A stretch of 64,000 nucleotides of DNA from Amborella trichopoda (taxonomy: Eukaryota; Streptophyta; Magnoliopsida; Amborellales; Amborellaceae). Position 1 is the first letter of the stretch. Every line of letters starts with the position of its first letter. Below are positions 57,401 to 64,000 of this stretch, piece by piece. The stretch covers positions 776,505 to 840,504 of the forward strand of contig NW_006498445.1 of NCBI RefSeq assembly GCF_000471905.2, in the 5' to 3' direction. Under the pieces are notes generated by a model. That model ran no database searches, was not told the DNA's origin, and saw nothing but the letters and a program-made list of their open reading frames with translations. A program made the translations under genes and the position numbers.

Positions 57401-60400
57401 AGGCCATCCACCATAGTGGCCTGCCTTGAACGTCTAATGAAGAATTTTCTGTGGTCCGATGAGGGGCCTACCCAAACCGGACGGGGGCCTAGGCATCCAT
57501 AGCCTTGGAAGATACAACTTGGCCCTCCTCAGCAAGTGGTGGTGGCACTTCGCAAATTCCATTGTGAGGTATCAGCCTGGCTACCGAGAGGTACTGCTAA
57601 CAGTCTTTCCTCTGGTACTTGGCCATCTGCCACCCTTTCAGTGATAACATTAGGCTTTTGGCCCGCCCTAGTTAACATTCTTCAAAAAAAAAAAAAGGGT
57701 TTTGGCCCAGGGCAAGCAATAGATTTAAATTTTGGACTGACATTTTTGGTTAGGGAACTCCACCCTACAAGAGCTTCCATGGTTTGTTCCTCCTGGTACT
57801 GGATTGATAGACTACAGCCAATGAATTCAAAGCAATGCAAGGATTTGGAACCCAAACTTCAGAAGACCTTTCTTGGATCGGGAGCTTTCTGACATTGAGT
57901 CCCTTTCCTCCCAAGTAAGAAGGGAGGAACTAATGCAAATGGAGCATTAGGAGCACTACTTTCCCCCTCTCCCCTTCACTTCCATCCGCCTTCCCCCCCC
58001 CAACCCTCCACAACGGATCCAATATTTGAGCTGGATTGCTGTATTTGAGAGGGCCTTGACGGTTGACCAGCGTCAGAAAAGGGGCTTGCCGGTTCCCAAC
58101 AGGTGAGCCATCTGTAAATCAGCAGAAGAAACTAATGAACATCTCTTCATTCACTGCAACATGGCATTTGCCATGTGGGAGAACTTGCTGCAGCTCTTCA
58201 TTTGGACATGGGTGACTCCCAAATCAGTCCCACATGTCATCCTTGCTCTCAATCCCCTCCCTGACTTAAATCGGGAGTCTTTCTTTATCCTGCTACTGTA
58301 AAAACTACTCCGTGGGTGGATTGGACTGAAGGGAATCAGAGGATCTTCCAAGGTAAGGAGTCTACCACCAGTGCCTTAACTGACCGGATCAGTGCAGTGG
58401 TTATCTTTTGGGCAACGCTTCAGGTACCACTCCTACACGGACTTCTTCCAAGACTGTCAGGCTATGCGACACCTAAGGCCCCTATAGATTCCACAAGCCT
58501 CTCTTTGGAAACCATAAGAGCAAGGCCAAACCAAACTCAAATTTGATGGTTGCTCCCGCAGCAATCCCGGCCCTGTTGGCATTGGCGGATCGTCAGAGAC
58601 AAGGATGGTACACCCTCTCTTCCTTCTTGAAACCCATGGGTCAAGCAGATTCCACAAGGGCGGAGGTCCTCGCCCTCCCCGAGTGCCTTAATGCTGTAAC
58701 CGAATTGAAGTCCCATTTTGGTCATTAATGGGGATTCGAAGAACGTCATTCTTGGGCTACAAGAGGCTCACTGTGCCCGTGGAGGCTTGATCATATCTTC
58801 GACAAAATTTTTGACGACTGCAGGCCTATACACATCTCTACTAGTGCCATATGTGACTCGAGGTGCATTCGGAAGTTGACGTCCTTGATAAGAATGGAGC
58901 ACTTTCAGGCATTGCAATGGGTACCATTGCATCATCTTTTTCAGCCTTCGGCCCTGAAGGGGTCCTATTTGTTAGAGTATTGCTGCCTTATCACATTTTT
59001 GGCTGTATAGCATTGTTTTTGTTCTCGACTTTATTTTTTGTACAGAGCTGTCGGCTGCCATTCTAACCCCCCCCCCCCTTCCCAACCGAAAAAAAGAAGT
59101 GGGAAAGACCTGAATTAGGATATGGGGTAGCTCTCCACCTTGAATCCAACTTCCTGAATTCCATTTGAAAAGCGGACTCAAAACTCCAGTCATTTAACTC
59201 AATTCTTATTGAGGATCTTCATATGGTCCTATGCTATTTCGAAGTTCAAACCATCTAATGATAATTTTAAGGTTCTCCACCGGATGAGTGTCAGTTCCAC
59301 AAATATAAGAGCATCCTCATTATTGATGAAATGTAAATGCTTGATCTGTGCACTTTTGAGCTCTAATACCATCAGTCAACCTGACTCTTTCCAATGAAAT
59401 CTTGTTCCTCTAGGAAATTATGAGGAATTGTGGAAGACACAATGTCCTGTTGTAAACATTCTGGCATCCGGGCATGCAGCCCAATCAAGTGGGTAGTAGG
59501 TAAGCAACTGGTTTTTGTTACGCAGCTGGAATTTTCACTAGCCACCCTTGCACACTTTGACAGCATCAATAAAATGTGGAAAATTTTTAACCCATTTCCA
59601 TGTTTTTTCTGAATGTTAGGGAATAAGCCCCATATAAAAAGCTAAGTCTGAGAATAGAATGTTTCTTATAAATAGAGCAGTTTACATATTAAAAAAAAAA
59701 AGAGTCTAAGAATATGAATGCAGCTTTAACTGTTTGACTGTTTTAACTCTTTTAACAAACACCTCAGCATATGTTCTCATTATGCATTTCTATTTATACT
59801 TTCCTTTTCAGCTAAAATTGTTGCGTTTCTACTATTGGAAATTTGCAGTCAATATACTTTTGAATCTGAAAGAAGAATGATGTTTACCTAAAGGGAACTT
59901 ATCTGAAAGAAAGAAAATTGAAAATACTGTTGGACTTGCTTGTGCAGAAAATGTGGCTTGCTGGCTTCTCAAGAGGCATACAGGAGATGCATAGGAAGGC
60001 ATCTCTGGTCCTCGAGGATGCAGTCCGAAACATCTACACTGTAGTTTCTTTTTGTGCGGGCAACAAGGTCATGGAGCTCTACAGGCTACAGTTAACCAAG
60101 ATATTCACTATGAGCTTCCTTCATGGCATGGCCATCGGGTTTGGTTTTGGTTTCTCCCAGTTCCTCCTCTTTGCATGCAATGCCCTCCTCCTCTATTACA
60201 CTGCCCTCACCATAAAAAAAGACCATGCTACTCTCTCCACAGCTCTCAAAGAATACATGGTCTTCTCTTTTGCAACATTTGCATTAGTCGAGCCATTTGG
60301 GCTTGCACCGTACATTCTCAAGCGTCGCAAATCTCTCACATCAGTCTTTGAAATCATAGACCGAGTACCCAAAATCGACCCTGATGACAGTAGTGGGTTG

Positions 60401-61183
60401 AAACCTCCCAATGTATATGGAAGCCTTGAACTCAAAAACATTGACTTCTGCTACCCAACAAGGCCTGAAGTAATGGTGCTTAGCAACTTCAGCCTCAAAG
60501 TCAGCGGTGGCCAAACTGTAGCCATAGTCGGGGCGTCCGGGTCCGGGAAAAGCACCATTATAGCCTTAATTGAAAGATTTTACGACCCAACAGCAGGGCA
60601 AGTTTTATTAGATGGTAGGGATCTCACGCTCTTCAATGTAAGATGGCTCAGGAGCCATTTAGGATTGGTTCAACAAGAGCCAGTTATGTTCTCAACAACC
60701 ATAAAAGAAAACATCCTTTATGCCCGGCATAATGCAAGTGAAGCTGAAGTGAAGGAGGCAGCGAGAATAGCAAATGCCCACCACTTTATAAGTAGCTTGC
60801 CTCATGGTTATGATACGCCTGTTGGGGTCGTGCGTGGTGGGGTTGAATTGACGCCAGGGCAAAGGCAGAGGATTGCAATTGCACGAGTTGTGCTGAAGAA
60901 TGCTCCAATATTGCTTGTGGACGAGGCAAGCTCGGCCATCGAGTCAGAGTCAAGTAGGGTTGTGCAAGAGGCCCTTGATACATTGGTCATGGGAAACAAA
61001 ACCACGGTTTTGATTGCGCACCGTGCTGCAATGATGCGACATGTTGATAGCATCGTGGTCTTGAATGCAGGGCGCATTGTTGAGCAGGGGACCCACGACT
61101 TGCTTATGGCAGCCAATGGGTTGTATGTGAGGCTCATGCAGCCACACATGGCCAAGAGATTACGGCAACATAGGCTCATCTAA
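45116..61183 (+). CDS. ABCB20: Full-size ABC transporter B family member, ABCB6/ABCB20 orthologue
   Basis: Eleven exons (45116-45487, 50984-51038, 51126-51301, 51409-51609, 52142-52401, 52523-52833, 52983-53203, 53318-53658, 53757-54547, 54683-54924, 59948-61183) join in frame to 4206 nt, or 1401 residues plus stop. Arabidopsis ABCB6 and ABCB20 are about 1407 residues. Order: acidic N-terminus; TMD1 (from about 77); NBD1 (about 400-640) with Walker [10 protein letters not shown] 437-445 and Walker B ILLLDE 560-565; linker with KRQDSFEM 733-740; TMD2 (from about 823); NBD2 with Walker [10 protein letters not shown] 1185-1193, signature LTPGQ 1291-1295, Walker B ILLVDE 1311-1316 and H-loop His1348. 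NBD1 has LSEEQ instead of LSGGQ and Arg596 in place of the H-loop His, as in the Arabidopsis proteins. It is a membrane exporter; ABCB6/20 have been linked to auxin transport. The coding sequence is intact. Confidence 0.95.
45488..50983 (+). other. ABCB20 intron 1 (5.5 kb)
   Basis: This large intron has no retained gene. A GC-rich block at 47100-47240 (GACTGCCTAGGCAGCC, GCCCCGCCTAG) resembles the GC-rich end of the hAT element at 36161-36986, so a hAT relative may lie at about 47095-47560. The rest is AT-rich. At 48975-49110 the string AAGGATCTWGATCC is repeated. Confidence 0.6.
50984..51038 (+). CDS. ABCB20: ABCB20 exon 2 (residues 125-142)
   Basis: A 55-nt microexon-like exon reading [18 protein letters not shown], the core of the second membrane helix. 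It lies between a TTCTGCAG acceptor and a GTGAGC donor and ends one base into codon 143. Confidence 0.93.
51126..51301 (+). CDS. ABCB20: ABCB20 exon 3 (residues 143-201)
   Basis: It reads [20 protein letters not shown] through [20 protein letters not shown] to ALSEK, the first intracellular loop, which is nearly invariant in the family. The acceptor TTGATAG is weak in pyrimidines, but the frame and sequence fix it. Confidence 0.95.
51409..51609 (+). CDS. ABCB20: ABCB20 exon 4 (residues 202-268)
   Basis: It reads [20 protein letters not shown] to [15 protein letters not shown], with two membrane helices around 208-255 and the start of the second intracellular loop. It starts and ends in phase 0, with ATTACAG acceptor and GTTAGT donor. 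Confidence 0.95.
52142..52401 (+). CDS. ABCB20: ABCB20 exon 5 (residues 269-355)
   Basis: It reads [20 protein letters not shown] to [17 protein letters not shown] and includes a conserved loop and helices 5 and 6 of the first membrane domain. The [20 protein letters not shown] motif matches the Arabidopsis proteins exactly. Residue 355 is split over the intron. Confidence 0.95.
52523..52833 (+). CDS. ABCB20: ABCB20 exon 6, start of NBD1 with Walker A
   Basis: It encodes residues 355-459. [20 protein letters not shown] begins the first nucleotide-binding domain, with Tyr411 as the A-loop. Walker A is GRNGSGKSS at 437-445, followed by [10 protein letters not shown]. The donor is G/GTATCA in phase 1. 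Confidence 0.96.
52983..53203 (+). CDS. ABCB20: ABCB20 exon 7, Q-loop of NBD1
   Basis: It encodes residues 459-532: [20 protein letters not shown], then [15 protein letters not shown] with the Q-loop Gln485, ending KGYDTQ. The helical subdomain lies here. Confidence 0.96.
53318..53658 (+). CDS. ABCB20: ABCB20 exon 8, degenerate signature and Walker B of NBD1
   Basis: It encodes residues 533-646. The ABC signature is LSEEQ (540-544) rather than LSGGQ. Walker B and the catalytic Glu are ILLLDE (560-565), and the switch position is IIIARRLSL with Arg596 where most ABC proteins have His. These changes also occur in Arabidopsis ABCB6/20, so they are a family feature. Confidence 0.96.
53757..54547 (+). 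CDS. ABCB20: ABCB20 exon 9, linker and start of TMD2
   Basis: It encodes residues 646-910. The long Ser- and Pro-rich linker contains [32 protein letters not shown] and [20 protein letters not shown], motifs specific to this clade and likely phosphorylation targets. Membrane helices then follow at about 823-847 and 869-893, ending RVRRMMFS. Confidence 0.96.
54683..54924 (+). CDS. ABCB20: ABCB20 exon 10 (residues 910-990)
   Basis: It reads [20 protein letters not shown], an intracellular loop, to [19 protein letters not shown], with two membrane helices. The donor CAG/GTCCTT is weaker than the others and opens a 5-kb intron carrying a LINE. Confidence 0.94.
54925..59947 (+). other. ABCB20 intron 10 (5.0 kb), largely filled by a LINE
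   Basis: The intron runs from the GTCCTT donor to the TTGTGCAG acceptor. About 3.8 kb of it (55290-59095) is LINE-derived. The first 365 bp and last 850 bp look like ordinary AT-rich intron sequence. Confidence 0.85.
55290..59095 (+). mobile_element. L1-type LINE, decayed, sense orientation in ABCB20 intron 10
   Basis: Plus-strand frames show a stretch upstream of the reverse transcriptase ([13 protein letters not shown]-like, about 56030-56080), a reverse transcriptase with [13 protein letters not shown] (57030-57065), thumb sequence with WKGRFL near 57320, a zf-RVT region with HLFIHC-like sequence (58135-58170), and an RNase H-like domain (KLNFDGCS, then NPGPVGIGG, 58530-58590). The 3' end is a C12 run and CGAAAAAAAGAAG near 59067-59098. 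Frames shift many times, so it is dead. It is GC-richer than the intron around it. Confidence 0.75.
59948..61183 (+). CDS. ABCB20: ABCB20 exon 11, rest of TMD2 and NBD2
   Basis: It encodes residues 991-1401. [20 protein letters not shown] opens the last intracellular loop. Two helices follow (about 1045-1070 and 1095-1120). NBD2 contains GASGSGKST (1185-1193), Q-loop Gln1233, LTPGQ (1291-1295), ILLVDE (1311-1316) and LIAHR with His1348, and the protein ends in RQHRLI. The segment [15 protein letters not shown] before the signature is two residues longer than the Arabidopsis form. The whole NBD2 is in one exon. Confidence 0.96.
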   Translation, partial: KMWLAGFSRGIQEMHRKASLVLEDAVRNIYTVVSFCAGNKVMELYRLQLTKIFTMSFLHGMAIGFGFGFSQFLLFACNALLLYYTALTIKKDHATLSTALKEYMVFSFATFALVEPFGLAPYILKRRKSLTSVFEIIDRVPKIDPDDSSGLKPPNVYGSLELKNIDFCYPTRPEVMVLSNFSLKVSGGQTVAIVGASGSGKSTIIALIERFYDPTAGQVLLDGRDLTLFNVRWLRSHLGLVQQEPVMFSTTIKENILYARHNASEAEVKEAARIANAHHFISSLPHGYDTPVGVVRGGVELTPGQRQRIAIARVVLKNAPILLVDEASSAIESESSRVVQEALDTLVMGNKTTVLIAHRAAMMRHVDSIVVLNAGRIVEQGTHDLLMAANGLYVRLMQPHMAKRLRQHRLI

Positions 61184-62995
61184 TTTTGTCTACTGATATG
61201 GGGTGGCTATTTCTGGCTTCTTTCTCCCTTATGGGGTGGGATAATTACCAATTCCCTGCTGCTCAAATCTTTGCTCGAGAAAATTACTAATACATCCCTC
61301 AGATCTCGTTTCCTGGTATAGAGAAAGTGATCACGAACAAACAAGATGGGTGTTGAGATCAGGAATGAATGCCCTTTCGCGGCTGTCGGGGACCGTGCGA
61401 AGTGATTCAAACTGCTGATAAGATGGACAGGCTTTTGTAGCATTGTGGCTTTTGGGTTTGCCTTCTTTTGTGAGTAGCTTACTGATAGTGTTTTCAAATG
61501 TGTAGGTTATATGATTGTGAAATTAGAGGGGTGAATGTGGGGGGAAGCGGGGTGGAAGTTTGTGAAATGCATTCTTTTGGGGGTAGAGCAGTGTTTGTTG
61601 CAAAAATGCTTTGTCTCCATAATTGTATTTTGTTAGTAAGGTGTGGCTGTGGAATTATTGATTTATGTGAATTAAGATGATATGTATCAATTTGTGCTTA
61701 CAATGTTCTCGGGTGCCTCTTGGGTAGAGGCTTCAACATGGCTTGTTGATGTGACTGTATGCTATCTGCACCCTGCTTGTAATGCGTTTACTTCCACATC
61801 CCTGTTCTCTAATCTTGTTGTATAATATCAGTTGCCAAGTCCATTGCTTTACAAACACCTCTTATTTTCAAAAAATTACTTGAAGACATTCATTTTTTCT
61901 TTCGGGCTTTACTTTCAAAACTCAAATGACCATCAACTTGTAGGCAATGTTATAATATTTGCATTGCGAAATCTTCAGCTGCAGACTCTAAACCAAAGCA
62001 AAAGAATGGTATTCCATGAAACTGAATATATTGGTAAAATTTTTATAAAAAACTTATGATATATTCCAATTTTCATCAGAGTACTTCTAAATTATCTGAT
62101 GAAAAAGTACAGGTGACATTCAATTTCCTTTTTATAAATGTAGCTTTTATTTGTGGTTGAAAAATGTACCTCTTATATTAAAATATTTTAAAAAAAGTTA
62201 CTAATAATAGATATCTTGTGGATCTGTGTTTTAAATTTTAACAATACACCCAAGAATGGATGCAAACATTTTTTGTACAAGGTAGTTACAATGGATCATT
62301 ATCATTGGATGTGAAATTTGATGGTTGCATTTATTCCATTGCACAAGCTCAAACTTCGAAAGCAATTTTTTTTAACTTTGTGACACTTAAGCTATCAAAT
62401 TTTACATCAGATGGTTGTAAGTATTATGACCATATAAAAAATAAATGGTCTCATTGTATACAATCCCATATAATATGAGGTCCAAAGGGTTATCAATATG
62501 TCCACTACTAGATTGGACACTGTTGACCTTATGGCCACTTATTTTATGTGGTCATGTAGATTATTGTGACTAAGTTGAGGGCCAAAAACCTTAGTTGTGA
62601 TTCAAGACCACCGAAGCGGAAAATCAGTTTTTCCCATTTGAAAACTATATATACGTTCGAAGTGTCACGACAGACTGAGATCACATTGTTCAAGGACCCT
62701 GGTTTTGCCTGTGACTCCTCTTAAGTTTTGCTTTGCTCATTGCTATGACATTTTCTCTGGTCTATTGAAATCTTCAAAAAGTTGATTTGAGACCCATTGA
62801 GTTTTGATACTGAAGGATAATAGCACAACGAGCAACACTGAAGGACAAGACCACAAAGAATTAACACCCATGACAACTCACACGAATTCAACTTACTGCA
62901 ATCCATCATGTCTTTGTGATTATTTTTTTCTTTTTGCTCAAATTGGCCTCCTCATTCTGCAATCTACCTTCTCCTGCACGGTAAGTTTCTTTTTA
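61184..62995. other. 3' flank of ABCB20; no further gene recognised
   Basis: The first several hundred bases (to about 61830) are probably 3' UTR. Beyond that the sequence is AT-rich with only short frames. No promoter or coding signal stands out. Confidence 0.5.
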
Positions 62996-63506
62996 GGGCA
63001 AACTTTCTATGCTTCCCCTATAACATAGAAGTTCTATCCTCCCCCTTATCCAACCGTCCAATCTGAATGGAGGGCAAACATTGCCCCAATCACAATGTCA
63101 CGTCTCTACACTATTTTATTTTTAATTTTTTTTATAAACTATTTTGACACCTAATTTTGTACGTACATTCCTCTATTGAACTCACACTAGCAAAAAATAT
63201 ATAAAAAATATTTTCAATAAAATAAAATGACCAAAATACTCTTGAAAATTTCAAGGGGTATTTTAGTCCTTATATTTTATCAAAAAATTATTTTTAATAT
63301 TTTTTATAGGTTCACCCCAATGAGAATATGACACGTACCAATTTCATATGAATACAATTTGTATAAAATAAAATAAAAATAAAATACTTTGAGACGTCGG
63401 ATCTAAGATCAAACGGTGAGTAGCTTTCTTGATCAAAATTGGACGGCTGGATGGTAGGGGGAGGATAAAACTTCTATGTTGTAGGGAAAGCATAGAAACC
63501 TTTCCC
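62996..63506. mobile_element. Mutator-type MITE (511 bp, 9-bp TSD, about 70-bp inverted repeats)
   Basis: TTCTTTTTA at 62987-62995 and 63507-63515 is a perfect 9-bp target-site duplication. The ends are long inverted repeats: left GGGCAAACTTTCTATGCTTC; right read inward GGGAAAGGTTTCTATGCTTT; both continue through ACATAGAAGTT, TATCCTCCCCCT and CCGTCCAAT. The interior is AT-rich and non-coding. Confidence 0.85.
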
Positions 63507-63604
63507 TTCTTTTTAATCGCAGAGTGAAGTAGAGGGAGGACAAAACTTCTATGCTGTAGGGAAAGGATAGAAACCTTTCCCTTTACTTTAATTGCAAAGT
63601 GAAT
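63455..63604. repeat. 75-bp tandem duplication covering the MITE right end and its flank
   Basis: The unit from TAGGGGGAGGATAAAACTTC to CGCAGAGTGAAG is followed directly by TAGAGGGAGGACAAAACTTC to TGCAAAGTGAAT. The second unit repeats both the terminal repeat and the target-site flank, so the duplication happened after insertion. Confidence 0.8.
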
Positions 63605-64000
63605 CAATGATAGAATTTGAGAGTTCTTGTTGGGATCTTTAGGTAGTGGGTAGTTTAGGGATTTAATTTTATTCTTTCCTTCTTGTTGGGATCTTCAGGT
63701 AGGGCTAACAATGGGTGAGGTGGCCAAACAAAACAAGGGCCTAGGCCACAAAATGTGTCCGCGGGTTAGTTTGAAAGAAAGACTAATGTGATATTGTCGG
63801 GGAATATTTTTTTTTGTTTTCCGCTTTTCACCTATTTTTTTTTCTTTTCTTTTTCTTTTTCTTTTGGCAAATATCACTTTCAAGTAGTCTTATTACAATA
63901 ACTCTTGCTTCAAATAAAATAAAACTAACAAATCCAAGATCTTAAAAATCTTGATGACACTAAACCAGTTTTCTTTTAATCAAAAAAAATATCGACAATT
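63605..64000. other. Right edge, no gene recognised
   Basis: TTGTTGGGATCTTYAGGTAG is repeated at about 63628 and 63684. A CT-rich tract at 63827-63865 follows. No coding evidence. Confidence 0.4.

Noticed and set aside
56129-58728. Many frames of 60-118 residues on both strands in intron 10
   Set aside because: They are fragments of the decayed LINE or shadows of it, not separate genes.
60808-61179. 123-residue minus-strand frame
   Set aside because: It is antisense to the conserved NBD2-coding exon, where high GC content suppresses stops.

Overview
This is nuclear DNA from a flowering plant with a large, transposon-rich genome. It is AT-rich, its genes are split by GT-AG introns, and it holds LINEs, hAT and Mutator elements, solo LTRs and the remains of an endogenous caulimovirid-like pararetrovirus. 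Two runs of N (20 and 100 bases) show that it is an assembled scaffold. I cannot name the species.

Two host genes are well supported. (1) On the minus strand, 6578-9982, six exons encode the first 175 residues of a PsbP-like protein 1 (PPL1), a thylakoid-lumen protein linked to photosystem II repair. Its last exon is not in the window; downstream lie a minus-strand RTE-type LINE (4878-6130) and pararetrovirus debris (1-4500). (2) On the plus strand, 45116-61183, eleven exons with fully compatible splice phases encode a complete 1401-residue full-size ABC transporter orthologous to Arabidopsis ABCB6/ABCB20. Its first and tenth introns are about 5 kb each, and intron 10 carries a decayed L1-type LINE in the sense direction.

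The 35 kb between the two genes is nested transposons. The centrepiece is an 11.2-kb Mutator-like element (17495-28703). It has a 9-bp target-site duplication, terminal inverted repeats of about 1.2 kb, and a decayed FAR1/FHY3-type transposase gene on the minus strand inside. Its left arm was hit by a 394-bp Mutator MITE and its right arm by a 2.2-kb solo LTR. The opposite arm preserves the empty site in each case. Two further copies or relatives of the MITE lie at 10956-11354 and about 13320-13615, and an unrelated Mutator MITE lies at 62996-63506. Just left of the large element is a 0.7-kb CT/GA fold-back sequence.

From 33.6 to 43.4 kb a segment with a 5'-truncated LINE occurs twice in direct orientation. 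The shared flank and shared truncation point mean the segment was duplicated after the LINE inserted. The first copy later received an RTE LINE, a hAT element with an 8-bp target-site duplication and a BED-finger remnant, and another 0.5-kb insert. A region at 31.1-33.3 kb has a cluster of CATGCATG motifs, a TATA box and 81-bp tandem repeats and looks like a long LTR.

I found no tRNA, rRNA or CRISPR feature and no evidence of an operon-like or wholly new system. The most informative objects are the Mutator-like element with its dated insertions, the LINE-bearing duplication, the inverted pararetrovirus junction, and the two real genes.
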